The notes beneath the pieces were generated by a model. That model saw nothing but the letters and a program-made list of their open reading frames with translations, had not been told where the DNA came from and did not search any database. The translations under genes and the position numbers were made by a program. Below are positions 45,381 to 56,400 of a stretch of DNA of 64,000 bases, in pieces (positions within the stretch are counted from its first letter, which is position 1; the number at the start of each line of letters is the position of its first letter). The stretch covers positions 1 to 64,000 of the forward strand of contig JAFQBE010000005.1 in the NCBI GenBank assembly GCA_017416765.1. Reading direction: 5' to 3'. Source of the stretch: Clostridia bacterium (GTDB lineage Bacteria; Bacillota; Clostridia; Oscillospirales; Acutalibacteraceae).

Positions 45381-45581
45381 TAATCATTCTTCCTTTCGGT
45401 ATTTATTCGGAATTGTGTGAATTCCTCTCGTAAATATTTTACCGAAAACGAAATATAACGTCACGTTCAAAAGCGCACGATCTTTAACGCGAATAACGAA
45501 TTATGGCCAGCTATAGCGCACAAATAACGTGTAAACGACTAAGAAAATGTTAATAAACATATAAACGATATGCTATATATA

Positions 45582-45614
45582 GAAACCACACGGTGTTTAA
45601 ATCCGTGTGGTTTC
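45582..45614 (-). terminator. Terminator of the two-component operon
   Basis: Perfect 12-base arms GAAACCACACGG / CCGTGTGGTTTC with a nine-base loop. It lies beyond the kinase stop in the minus direction. The gap 45381-45739 otherwise shows only AT-rich sequence and the upstream region of the S24-like gene. Confidence 0.7.
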
Positions 45615-45739
45615 TTGAGAAGTTATATCATAGCAAAAAACGCCGAGAAAATACAATGCGAATTATTGCAAATGTAGTTTTTTGACAATGTTTTTATAGA
45701 GTTATCTATGCATCTACTTCCTTGTTATTTTTTCTGAAA

Positions 45740-47041
45740 TTAATACTTCAAAGAAACACTGATACAGAACATATTATCTTTAACTTTGCTTTCGAAAATA
45801 CCGTTATATTTTTCGGAAATTGATTTAATGATTTCAAGACCGTAATGTGAATCTTTTTTTCTTTGTTCATCTGTGTTTTCTGCGGTGCTATTTTCTTCTC
45901 TCAGGTAAATGTAACCATCCTTGCAATCGATATTTAAAAGCACGGATTTGTCTGCTGCTTCTGATGAAGTTAAGGCGTTATAAGCGTTATCAAAAATATT
46001 AGTAAGAAGTCTGCAGATATCAAGCTCAGAAATATTTGTTGTTTCCGGAAAGACAACATTGAAATCACAGGAAATATTCTTGTTGTTAAATCTTTTTTCG
46101 TTATTTGCAAGTATGCAATTTACCAGGTTGTTGTTAGTGTACTTTTTAAGTCCGACTTCATTAATTTCTTTTTCAAGCTGATTAGTAATTCTTAATATTT
46201 CTTCTTTGCTTTCTTCGGAAGGCATATCCATCATGTAACGTATTGTCTGAATGATATTGTTTACATCATGCCTGTATTTGCGCATTTCGGCAGCATCTTC
46301 CTGCAATTCCGCATAATACTCGTAGTTCAGTTCACTTTCTTTTTCGAGCAGTTCAAGGCGCTGCTTTTCCTGAATACCGTTGACGGATTTTATTGCTATA
46401 TGCATAAATACATAATCTGCAGCTAAAGTAGCAAGCGAAAGAATAATAAAGAATATCGGGAATTTACTGTCGCCCGTGTATTCGTTCGCAACACCGTCAA
46501 ATGTAATAATACCGACATCAAACTGAAGGTAGAAGAAATAAATATATGTTACAATTTGTATAATGGGAATAAATAAGAATGCAATAAATAGCTTTTTGTC
46601 CGGCAAACCTTTGAATGATTTTATGTACTGATGCGCAACAGCAAGTGAAAAAGCATACATAACAGAGAAAACGCAATTCATTACCAAGTCGCTTGCAAAC
46701 GGATCTGATATGTTGAGCCAGTGTACCAAATAATAGCTGACCGGGTCGGTAACACAGGAGAAAAACATCCATATAATATATGCTATAATTTTGTTTTTGA
46801 TTGAATCGCCAAATAAAGTAAATACCATTATTAGCGGCAATCCAAAAGTAACAAGTCCGCGATACGGCTGAACAACCCTTTCAAACATAATAAGTACAGC
46901 GGCAACTATAACTATCGTGTAAATTATACAGCTTTTTGGAAGTGAAAGTTTGCGTTTGAGCGTAGTACCGAAGAAAATAGCAGCAATTATCGCCTGTATT
47001 CCGGATAAAAGTATAACCATTAAATATGCAGGTAAACCCAT
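45740..47041 (-). CDS. AgrC-type sensor histidine kinase (GHKL), 433 aa
   Basis: Residues 1-~215 contain six or seven hydrophobic helices, as in peptide-sensing kinases of the AgrC/ComD group. A coiled linker follows, then the phospho-acceptor motif RKYRHDVNN with His258. The GHKL ATPase domain has the N box LLTNIFDNAYNAL (~346-358) and a C-terminal DSHYGLEIIKSISEKYNG. It lies five bases after the response-regulator gene. No AgrB-like peptidase or AgrD-like peptide gene is seen within the window, so the signal is unknown. Confidence 0.88.
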   Translation of the reverse strand: MGLPAYLMVILLSGIQAIIAAIFFGTTLKRKLSLPKSCIIYTIVIVAAVLIMFERVVQPYRGLVTFGLPLIMVFTLFGDSIKNKIIAYIIWMFFSCVTDPVSYYLVHWLNISDPFASDLVMNCVFSVMYAFSLAVAHQYIKSFKGLPDKKLFIAFLFIPIIQIVTYIYFFYLQFDVGIITFDGVANEYTGDSKFPIFFIILSLATLAADYVFMHIAIKSVNGIQEKQRLELLEKESELNYEYYAELQEDAAEMRKYRHDVNNIIQTIRYMMDMPSEESKEEILRITNQLEKEINEVGLKKYTNNNLVNCILANNEKRFNNKNISCDFNVVFPETTNISELDICRLLTNIFDNAYNALTSSEAADKSVLLNIDCKDGYIYLREENSTAENTDEQRKKDSHYGLEIIKSISEKYNGIFESKVKDNMFCISVSLKY

Positions 47042-47046
47042 TGATT

Positions 47047-47766
47047 TTACACCCCTGTTTTATTAAGCAGATTAAAATTAAATTCCATATATTTCGTTTT
47101 TACATCGGTTCTTTTTGAAGGGCTGATGCTTATTTTTTTATTATCTGTCATAACGAAGTTGTTTGACTCAAGTGACGAAATATGACAAAGGTTGACAATA
47201 AAGCTTTTCTGACACCGTATAAAGCTTTCATCCAGTCTATGATGAATATCGTCAAGCTTTTCATAAATCGTAAACACATCTTCTGGGGTATGTATGTGTG
47301 CTTTTCTTTTGTCGGATTCAATATAAATAATCTTATCAAAAGCTAAAGAAAGCTCTGAACGGTTTATTTTAATTATTAGTTTTTGCTGTTTTATATCTTG
47401 CGAAGCTTTTATTTCATTTATGTGCTTTAAAAGGTAATCATTTTTAATTGGCTTCTGAAGGATTGCGAAAGGTCGTACTTTCAGGAATATTTCTTCAAAA
47501 TACTCTTTGCCGAAGCCGGTAATAAATATCAGTTTAATATCGGGGAAATTATTTGAAAGCTGTCGTGCAAGGTCAATGCCGTTTGAATCAGAAAGGCGGA
47601 TATCAATAAATGCAGCGTCAATATTGCTGTGCTCTGTTTTTAAATATTCAACCATCTGCTTGCCGTTATCAAAACAAATAACATCAAGCGAGCTGTCAGT
47701 TTTAAGCAGTTCGTTTTTAAAACCGCTGAGAAATGTTTTGTCATCATCGCATACAACAAACTTCAT
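47047..47766 (-). CDS. AgrA-type response regulator (REC + LytTR), 239 aa
   Basis: The N-terminal receiver domain has the acidic cluster CDDDK (6-10) and phospho-acceptor Asp55 (AAFIDIRLSD). The C-terminal LytTR domain (~130-235) shows IIYIESDKRKAHIHT, KSFIVNLCHIS and NNFVMTDNKKISISPS. LytTR proteins bind pairs of direct repeats upstream of -35 elements, and such a pair lies at 47857-47886. It forms an operon with the kinase. Confidence 0.92.
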   Translation of the reverse strand: MKFVVCDDDKTFLSGFKNELLKTDSSLDVICFDNGKQMVEYLKTEHSNIDAAFIDIRLSDSNGIDLARQLSNNFPDIKLIFITGFGKEYFEEIFLKVRPFAILQKPIKNDYLLKHINEIKASQDIKQQKLIIKINRSELSLAFDKIIYIESDKRKAHIHTPEDVFTIYEKLDDIHHRLDESFIRCQKSFIVNLCHISSLESNNFVMTDNKKISISPSKRTDVKTKYMEFNFNLLNKTGV

Positions 47767-47856
47767 TTTATTTCACCACCCTGATTTATTAAATTATATC
47801 TGTAAAAGTATTTTAAGTCAACAAATCAATCGGTAAGTTTTGTAATTTGCCAAAAA

Positions 47857-47931
47857 GTTTTTACATCAATTTGCAAGTTGTTACATTCAAGCCCGAATCG
47901 GTATTGACCAATGTTTTTTACTATATAAAAT
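47857..47931 (+). promoter_or_regulatory. LytTR-type direct repeats and a plus-strand promoter
   Basis: GTTTTTACAT (47857-47866) and GTTGTTACAT (47877-47886), period 20, followed on the plus strand by TTGACC (47904-47909), 16 bases and TAAAAT (47926-47931). The layout is that of a LytTR-activated promoter. It fires away from the regulator genes, into a short stretch without a sizeable ORF that ends at the hairpin 47979-48021. Confidence 0.5.
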
Positions 47932-47978
47932 AGAGGTGAAAAGAGTCCTTACTTAGTATATAAAATATTAAAAATTAA

Positions 47979-48021
47979 AAAAGTGCAAAAGAAGAAGCAG
48001 CAACTTCTCTTTTACACTTTT
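47979..48021 (-). terminator. Terminator of the XRE regulator gene (possibly bidirectional)
   Basis: Long arms AAAAGTGcAAAAGAAGAAG and CTTCTcTTTTACACTTTT. In the minus direction it is followed by TTTTTTAATTTTT. On the plus strand it would also end the short transcript from the promoter near 47931. Confidence 0.75.
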
Positions 48022-48056
48022 ATCATCAGATAAATTATATAAAACCAAACTGTTTT

Positions 48057-48386
48057 TTATTGCGCCGAAAACCTGTCAACCAATTTGTCAATGATTCCCA
48101 ACACAAGCTCCTTATCTTCATTGGATAATTTCTGCAATTTCTTTTCAAGCTCCGAAACGGTTTCGTGCAGAACAATGTTTGACTCAATCCCCAAAAGCAC
48201 ATCAACCGGAATATTCAGCGCATTTGAAAGTGCAACGAGAAATTTTCTGCCCGGTTTTCTGCGCCCTGTTTCAATAGCGCTGATGTAGTATTCATCGGAA
48301 TTTATCAGTTCTGCCAATTGGGACTGTGTAAGATTCAGTTCCTTGCGTTTAGCTTTAATAATATGCCCGACAGTTTCATTAACCAT
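48057..48386 (-). CDS. XRE-family helix-turn-helix regulator, 109 aa
   Basis: Residues ~8-65 form a Cro/C1-type HTH (GHIIKAKRKELNLTQSQLAE, EYYISAIETGRRKPGRKFLV). The C-terminal ~40 residues form a coiled helix probably used for dimerisation. AGGAGGG precedes ATG 48386. The gene is divergent from the cohesin-dockerin operon across 178 bases and is the best positional candidate for its regulator. Confidence 0.88.
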   Translation of the reverse strand: MVNETVGHIIKAKRKELNLTQSQLAELINSDEYYISAIETGRRKPGRKFLVALSNALNIPVDVLLGIESNIVLHETVSELEKKLQKLSNEDKELVLGIIDKLVDRFSAQ

Positions 48387-48484
48387 ATACTACACCCTCC
48401 TGAACAATCTTGTGCTTTTGTACAACATCTTCATAGATATAGTATATGGTTTTAAAAACAAGTTGAATGTGCAAAACATCAAAC

Positions 48485-48514
48485 ATGACAAATTGCACTA
48501 TGCAGATATATTAT
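48485..48514 (+). promoter_or_regulatory. Candidate promoter of the cohesin-dockerin operon
   Basis: ATGACA (48485-48490), 18-base spacer and TATTAT (48509-48514), 50 bases before the first cohesin gene, which has ACAGGAGGGATG before its ATG. Confidence 0.35.
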
Positions 48515-48564
48515 TAATTGTAGGCGATTTATAAAGTGAATAATTAACATACAGGAGGGATGAG

Positions 48565-49260
48565 ATGAAAAGGTTTATCTCGGTAATTTTAGCATTTGTT
48601 ATGCTTTTTACGGTAGCAACAAATGTGTCAGCAGTTTCTGACAGGGTTTATTCAAAATCGGTGGTTTGTGAAAAGGGTGACAGAATAACAATACCCTTAA
48701 AAATAGAAGGCAACAGCGGCTTTATGGGCTTTGCCGTGATTGTCAGCTATGATAAAGACATATTCACGCCGGTTTCTGTATCAAAGGGAGAAATGCTTAA
48801 AGGCATATTTAACGACAGTATAGCCACCTCATCAGACAATACTTTCAAAGTTGTATTTACCGGAACAGAAAATTTTACTGATGATTGCATTTTATTTAAT
48901 ATGGTGTTTGATGTTGCAGATAACATAAGCGGAAAATATGACATATCGCTTTCGTACTCGCAGGCAGATACTTTCAAAGAGGGCTGGGCAGATGTCAACT
49001 TCAACTGTGAACCCATAAGTGTCAGCGTTTCTTATGTTGAACCTGAAACTGAGCCTACAGCATCTCAGCCGGAGGAACCAACAGAAGAGCCTGAGGAAGA
49101 AACAAATGAAGAACCTACACAGCCGCAGGATACCCCCGATGCATCTCAAAAGCTTTCGGAAAGAATACGTACATGGGTAAACGATCTGCCTGTACCACTG
49201 AATATTGTTCTCGGTATTTTTGCTTTGCCGTTTGCCTGGATTGTTTTAATTTTTGAATAA
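48565..49260 (+). CDS. Membrane-anchored single-cohesin protein, 231 aa
   Basis: Signal peptide at residues 1-23 (FISVILAFVMLFTVATNVSA). Residues ~28-155 form a cohesin-type jelly roll: GDRITIPLKIEGNSGFMGFA, VIVSYDKDIFTPVSVSKGEM, NDSIATSSDNTFKVVF and LSYSQADTFKEGWADVNF. A Pro/Glu/Thr linker covers ~158-192, and a C-terminal hydrophobic segment (PLNIVLGIFALPFAWIVLIF) anchors it. Cohesins bind dockerins in cellulosome-type assemblies; this one would display a dockerin partner at the membrane surface. It shares the MGF and YSQ.DTF motifs with the other cohesins of the cluster. Confidence 0.85.
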   Translation: MKRFISVILAFVMLFTVATNVSAVSDRVYSKSVVCEKGDRITIPLKIEGNSGFMGFAVIVSYDKDIFTPVSVSKGEMLKGIFNDSIATSSDNTFKVVFTGTENFTDDCILFNMVFDVADNISGKYDISLSYSQADTFKEGWADVNFNCEPISVSVSYVEPETEPTASQPEEPTEEPEEETNEEPTQPQDTPDASQKLSERIRTWVNDLPVPLNIVLGIFALPFAWIVLIFE

Positions 49261-49272
49261 GGAGCTGATTGT

Positions 49273-50412
49273 TTGAAAATTAAAAGAATTTTGCAGACTG
49301 TGGTGCTTGTGCTTGTAGCAGTATTCTTGTTCGCATCGTTTGCTGTGGCGGCGGATAAAGCACTTGTATATGCGGACAAGATAAGCACCAAGCCAAATTC
49401 AATTTTCTTCGTGCCAATTAATATTAAAGGTAATCCCGGATTGATGGGCTTCAAGCTTACAGTCAGCTACGATAAAGAAGTTCTGTCACTTCCCGTGGTT
49501 ACAAGGGGCACGGTAACGCAGGGCGGAATGTTAAATGACAGCATAGGAGTAAGCAAAGACGGCTCGTTTGATGTTGTGTGGACAAACGATTCCGCTATCA
49601 GTGATGACGGTACGCTGCTTGTGCTCAGCTTTAATGTTGATGATACCGATGTGAAAAACACAACGCTGAAATTATCCTACAGTCAGGATGATACGTTTGA
49701 CGAAAGCTACAATGATGTTGTTTTTGACTGTAAAGATATTGAAATATCGTTTGGCGGCGAAGAAATATCAAACGCATATGTAGGTGAGATAAAAGAGCCT
49801 GATTGCAGCGACATTATTGTTTCGGTTGATGCGGCGCTTAAAGAGCTGAACTTCGGCTTGATAAATGAAATCGATCCCGACCTTGCCGATAAACTGCTTG
49901 GATCGGCAAACAGCACGCTGAATGTGATGACAGGTAAGGAAAACCACTTTGCTGATGTTGATTCGCTTGTCAGCGGATATAAAGATGCAGTTGCACAGGA
50001 TTTTGTAAACACTTCGCTTGATGCGATTGACACCGATGTTATAGATTCCGTTATATCGGATGCACTTGTTCAGGTCGGTGCAGATTCAATCGAAAAAATC
50101 TCTGAAGATAAAAAGCAGAATTTTGTTCAGGCGGTTGAAAACGCATTGAAAAATCAGGCGAGCGATATTGACGGTATATCCGATACGCTCAGTGTAGATG
50201 AAGCAATCGACGCAATTGCAGAGCTTGACGGCGAAAATGCAGAACAGATTGCACAAGGCGAAAAAGTTCCGCTGAAAGAGCCGGAAAACAGTACGGTGAT
50301 AATTATTGCAGCAGTAAGCGTAGGCCTGATTGTAATAATCGCTGTTGCAGTAATAGCCGTTTTACATAAAAAACGCAAACTCAGAAATAACGAGGAGGCA
50401 ATAAACAAATGA
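49273..50412 (+). CDS. Membrane-anchored single-cohesin protein with helical stalk, 379 aa
   Basis: TTG start with AAGGAG eight bases before. Signal peptide at residues 1-26. The cohesin module spans ~30-155 (NSIFFVPINIKGNPGLMGFK, LTVSYDKEVLSLPVV, MLNDSIGVSKDGSFDVVW, LSYSQDDTFDESYNDVVF). Residues ~165-335 form an Asp/Ala-rich helical region that may be a spacer. A transmembrane helix (STVIIIAAVSVGLIVIIAVA) at ~342-365 is followed by a basic cytoplasmic tail. The stop overlaps the start of the 2050-residue dockerin protein (ATGA), so the receptor and its likely client are translationally coupled. Confidence 0.85.
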   Translation: MKIKRILQTVVLVLVAVFLFASFAVAADKALVYADKISTKPNSIFFVPINIKGNPGLMGFKLTVSYDKEVLSLPVVTRGTVTQGGMLNDSIGVSKDGSFDVVWTNDSAISDDGTLLVLSFNVDDTDVKNTTLKLSYSQDDTFDESYNDVVFDCKDIEISFGGEEISNAYVGEIKEPDCSDIIVSVDAALKELNFGLINEIDPDLADKLLGSANSTLNVMTGKENHFADVDSLVSGYKDAVAQDFVNTSLDAIDTDVIDSVISDALVQVGADSIEKISEDKKQNFVQAVENALKNQASDIDGISDTLSVDEAIDAIAELDGENAEQIAQGEKVPLKEPENSTVIIIAAVSVGLIVIIAVAVIAVLHKKRKLRNNEEAINK

Positions 50413-53400
50413 AAAATACATTTAAACGAGTTGTAGCATCCCTTCTTGTTGCGGTAATGCTCTTTGGCTCCGCACCCATCGAAAGCCTTACAGGCATAGA
50501 CTTTTCTTCGCTGTTCGCAATTGAAGCAGAAGCGGCAAAGGAAGATGAAGAGTTAAATGGTACTGTTTTGTTTACATCCGTAGCAGCAGATGGATACGAA
50601 AATGCAATCTTCCCCATGGAATATATGTACATTAATCAAGGTGAATGTACAGGTAATCATACTTGGAAAAAATATAATAGCGAGGGCGCATTTTCTCGTT
50701 ACAGGTATGCTAACGATTTAACTGGAAAAGATGGCGAAATAGATGGCTTTTATGCACCCTTCACTTGTGTTATCACTGACATTGATTGGGATACAGCTTC
50801 AAATTCTATTTTTTTAAAAAGTAAAGATCCTGTACATTATGCAGATGGTCGATTACAGCATATGTACATTACGATTGGACACGATTGGTATATTGATAAT
50901 CTTATTGCTTTGGGGGAAGGTGCAGTTATTCCTCAAGGTACAGTTTTTTATCAAGAAGGTTGTAAAGGTATCGGCACAGGAAATCATATTCATATGGAAA
51001 TTTTCACAAGTATGGATTTGAAAAGCGCAAATTCTCCAGTGCATATTTACGATGCATTTTTTGTTCCTACTGAAGGTGTAAAAATAAAAAAACCGCTATA
51101 TTCAAATTGGAGATATCTTTCTAAAGATGAATATACTGATAATCGAGATCCCTACCTCTCCCAAAAAGAATCCGAGTATGCTCAATATACCGCTAATAAA
51201 TCTGGTTTCTATATGAAAAAAGAGCCGTTTGCTGATGCTGAAAATGCGGTTGAAGCTGCTGTTTCGAAGGGTCAGCAGTTTGTTGTAACCGGCTTCATCG
51301 GCGATAACGGTCACGGCAGTAAGTGGTATTATACCGAGTACAAGGGTGTTCAGGGTTGGATTTATTCCGGACACCTGAGCAAAAACCCACAGCAGACTCT
51401 TAAGCCCGTTGTTTTTGAGGCGAATTATCACGATAATAACAATGTTGCTGCAGCACTTGACGGAAGAACTCATACAAAGGGAAAAACTTTCTCTGTCAGA
51501 GGAACGCTGACATCTTACACAAAAAATATTGTTGATGTAAAAGCAACAATCTACAAAACGAGTTTGTTTGGTATTGTTACTTCAACCGCATGTACCGGTA
51601 ATCTTACTAACAATTCAAAGATATGTACACTGAGTAAAAACGGAATAATCGACAACGCAATGACTTTCAAGTCGCTTGGTGAAGGTAATTATCGCTTGGA
51701 AATTTCTGTTAAGCTTGACGGAAGTAAGGATTACATTGTGGTCGAAAAGGCAAGCTTCTGCGTTGTGGATCCAAATAAAACTTCACAAGCGGAAGAAATA
51801 ATCGATGCTTTAAAAGTTATATTGAAAAAGACCGACGAACTTGTTAAACCTGTTGAGCCTGACAATAAGCCCTCAACAGATAAAACTCCGGTTAATAATA
51901 CTGTTTCTGCTCCAACCTACAATACCGGTGTATATCGTACAACATCAGCGGATAATCTCAATATACGCACCGGACCGGGTTCGGGCTATTCTTTGGCCAC
52001 AAGCGCAATCCCCAGAAGCACAGAGGTTGAAGTTACGGAAATCTCCTCAAACGGCTGGGGCAAGACGGTTTATAACGGAAAAACAGGTTGGATATGCCTG
52101 AAATATGCAACCTGGATAAGGGCACTTGAAACCGTTAAAAAGCCCGATGCGCCCACAGTGAAGCTTACAAGTGAAGCGAATGTTCCCACAGGAGCAATAG
52201 TTGGAGCAAGCTGGAACGCAGTTGCTAATGCAGATACATACACAGCCTATCTTAAGGATAGCAACGGAACGGTAGTTGATACATCCGAAGGTATTACCGG
52301 CAGAAGTGTTTCCTTCACCGTCAGCAATGCAGGTAAATATCATATTACTGTTTGCGCAGTAAACGAAAAATACAGCGTGGAATCCGTTGCTTCTTCAAGC
52401 TTTACTGCTCATGCACCGCTTACAGTCAGTTTTGTTGACTGGGATGGCAGAACAGAAACCAGAAGCGTTGCCTACGGCTCCAATGCTATAGCTCCTGATC
52501 CGCCCACAAGAGAGGGTTATACATTTACCGGCTGGGAAGGCAACTATGAAAAGGTTACAACCAACCTTACAATTCACGCAGGCTATAAAATTAATACATA
52601 CAATGTTAAGTTCATTGATCGTGACGGAAATCAGCTTGGCAGTACTCAGCGTATTAATTATGGTAGCAGTGCCGTTGAGCCCGAGGACAAGAATATTCCC
52701 ACCGGTTGGGTATTTGTCGGTTGGGATACTGATGAATGGACAGAGGTAAAGCGCGATCTAACTGTTACCGCTTCCTATAAGTGGGGTAACGATGAACTGC
52801 CCGTAATGGTTACCAACGTTAAGGCCGACCTTATTTCCGGCGGATATAATGTTACATTCAATGTTTCGTGTACGGAGGCTGTTACAAACGGCAGAGCTGT
52901 TGTTGCAATCAAAACGGCAGAAGGCAAGCTCATTTCCACAACCGAATCGGAGGCATTCAGTCTCGCAAGTGGCACCAGTGATTATCCCAAGAGTATTTAT
53001 ACTCCTGCCGATTCTCCCGCCTCTATTGCAGAGGTTTATGTTGTAAACAGCTTCAAGGATGCAGTTCCGATTTCTTCTTCAAAGAGCTGCACCATCGACC
53101 TGCATGACCAGTGGTCGGATTGGTCAGAAAACAAACCGGCAGACAACCTTTATAATGAAATTGAAACAAAGGTTCAATATAAATACCGCGATAAACAGTT
53201 TACAACCGCAAGCTCAAAAACTCTTTCCGGTTGGACACATTACGACACAACAAGCACATCGTCACGTGGCAGTTCAACCTCTTATGTCGGTGCAATAAAT
53301 ACGGATGCCCATAAAAGAACAGTGAGCACATGGACTGAAACCTTTTATAAAACTCAGTATAAGTATAACCATTACAGACATCCAACTCAGTACACAGTTT

Positions 53401-56400
53401 CTCCTGTTAAGTATGACAAGTATACCCTTCATGAAACAGCATGGATGGATAAGCCCTATGCTATATCAGGTACTTCAAATGCTGGCGGTGCAACAAAATA
53501 CGGAAGTACCAGCAGCACAAAATGCAGTTGCGGTTGTACTCATTGGTACAATCAGCAAACCAGACAAGTAGAGGATTATCACATCACCCACTATGATTAT
53601 ACAGATACTTATTACACCTATTATTTCTGGAAGTGGGGAGGCTGGAGCAACTGGAGCGACACTCCTGTATCTGCAACATCAAATCGTGAGGTGAATACGA
53701 GACCTCTTTACAGATATAAGAACACCGGTTTTGCTGCCGAAGAAAATAAAGACGGCGTATTCAGAACGGTTTCAGGTACTCTTGATGCCTCACTTGCCGG
53801 TGAAGAGGCGACTCTCTTTATTTATAAGATTGATGAGGCTTCCGACTGGACTGGCGAATATGTGGGCCAGACGGTTATCGCTGAGGACGGATCTTACAGT
53901 TTTACTTTTAAGCTCAGAGAAGAGCCTTCGATAAAAACCGGTGATTTCACAATGTCCTTAGGTATTGAGGGAACAACAGAAGCCATCACCATTGGCACTA
54001 TTTCAGCTCCCAAACCTGAATATACAGTAACTTTCTATAATGACGATGGTTCAGTTATTGAAACTCAGACCGTTACTGAGGGTGAGGCCGCAGTAACTCC
54101 TGCAAACCCTGAAAAAGAGGGCTATACCTTTGTAGGCTGGGATTCCGATCTGAGTTGTATAGATTCCGATATTAACCTTACCGCTCGTTATATCAAAAAT
54201 AGCTACACAGTTGTTTTTGTTGACTGGAGCAATAAAACGGTTGTAACAAAAACATTTGAATACGGCGATTACCTTGTTCCGCCCGAAGCAGATGAGGTTG
54301 ACGGATACGACCTTGTTCGGTGGGGTGATGTTGTTCTTGGCGAAACAGTTGTAAAGGACAATATGGTTATTACGGCTGAATTTGCAAAGAAGACCTATGA
54401 AGTTAATTTTTATGATTATGAGAATAACCTTGTCAGTACACAAATTGTTCCCTATGGCGAAACACCTTCGGCGGTTGATATAACCGATAAGGATAACTAT
54501 GTTTTCATTGATTGGACCAGCTATGATAACGGTCTTGAAAACACAAGCGGAGCAGTAAATTTCTATCCGACCTTTGTCTTTGAGGAAACCGTTGCTGACC
54601 CTGTTTCAAGCCTCGAAAATGGCACGTATTATGAGACTCAGACAGTTGAACTCACAACGGAAACCGAAAATGCAATAATCTATTACACGCTTGACGGTTC
54701 GGATCCCAAAGAGGGCGGCGAGGAATATGCAGGACCGATTACCATTGACAGAAGTGTTGAGCTCAGATACTATGCCTGCGCATTTGAGAAGAATGACAGC
54801 GAAGTTATGAACAACTACTACGCAGTCAATGCAGGCGTTATGACAAGTGACTGGATGGAGTATGCAGATATTCCGCAGTATGTTCTTAACGATACTGAAA
54901 CCTACACCATAACCACCGACGAGGGATACAGTTGCAAGGATGTAATTGAAACCTCCGATTATAGCTATATTCTTCAGCTTGAAAACGAAGGCTGGACAAA
55001 CAACGGCTCGGAATTTGGTGAATGGAGTGACTGGAGCCTTACAGAACCCATATTTGACGGACTGGCATATGAGGTCGAAACACGGCAGCCCGATCCGGTA
55101 ACTGAGTCAAGATACAGGTATGTTCGTTTTAAATATCTTGATGAAAACGGAACCGCAGTTTACTCAGCCGAAGAGGTTGAAGGTGTTGAAGGCGAATGGG
55201 AAGAGCATATCAGTGAATCAAAGCTTTCTGTTGGCGGTTTCATCAGCGGAACAACGACACCTTACTATGCTCTCAACGGAGAAAAATGGTTTAGTCAGAC
55301 TCTTGTAAATGTTGATGTCATTCCGGACTATATGATGTACCGTTACAGAATGAAAATATTCAATCTTTTCAAATGGTCTGAATGGACTGTTGGTGAACCC
55401 TCTGCTGAAGAAACCAGAGAAACAAAAACAGCTGCAATTTATCAGTACCATATTCCCGAAATGTTCATAGTAAATATTATTCCCGATTACTCGGTTTTCG
55501 GATCTGGAAGTCAGACCCAGATAATAGTTGCAAACGAAATGCTTGAAATTGATAAGAGAGATTACGATTATGAGGGTTATGATTTTCTCGGCTTCTTTAC
55601 CGACCCTGAATTTGCAACATACTGGGATTATGAAACTCAAGCTGTTACAAGCGATCTTAATCTCTATCCAAAATATTCAGCACATACCTTTGAAGTTATC
55701 TTTGTAGATTATGACGGAACTGTACTCAGCGAAGAAACTGTAGAATACGGCGAAAGTGCTCTTGCCCCCGACGTTGGCGAAAGAGATGGATATGTATTTA
55801 TCGGTTGGGATACTGACAACCTTGACTATGTAACAGAAACAATGATTGTAACTGCCCAGTATGTAACGGAAGATGAATACTGCAAGGTTTCACTAAGCCA
55901 CAGCAAGTATAACCTTATGGTTGGTACATCGTTCACTCTTGTGGCTACAATAACACCTGAAAATGCCGAAAACAAAAACCTCAACTGGTATACAGACGAC
56001 ACCAATGTTGCAGTTGTAAACGATGAAGGTGTTGTAACCGGTGTTAGCGAAGGTGTTGCAATTGTAACCGTTGAAGCTGAAGCTACAGGAGAAATGGTCG
56101 AATGTATTGTTAGTGTTTCAAAAAATCCGTCAGAATCTCTTTGCTTGATTTCGGGATCAAAATTAGGTCTTGATGAAGAAAACGGACTGCTCAGAGGTGT
56201 CAGCAACACTGATTGCACGGTAGAATCAATTAAGGCCGAGTTTATGAACACTGACCTTGTGTTTACCGACAAAAACGGCAATGCTCTTGAAGACACCGCT
56301 CTGGCAGGTACAGGTACTGTTATCAGCTTCTCAAACGGTGGCAAGGTTGTCGATGAGATTACCGTTGTTGTTACAGGCGATATGACAGGTGACGGACTTG

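Noticed and set aside
47766-48056. Autoinducing-peptide precursor gene next to the AgrC/AgrA-type pair
   Set aside because: No ORF of suitable length with a ribosome site exists there, and no AgrB-like gene is visible in the window.
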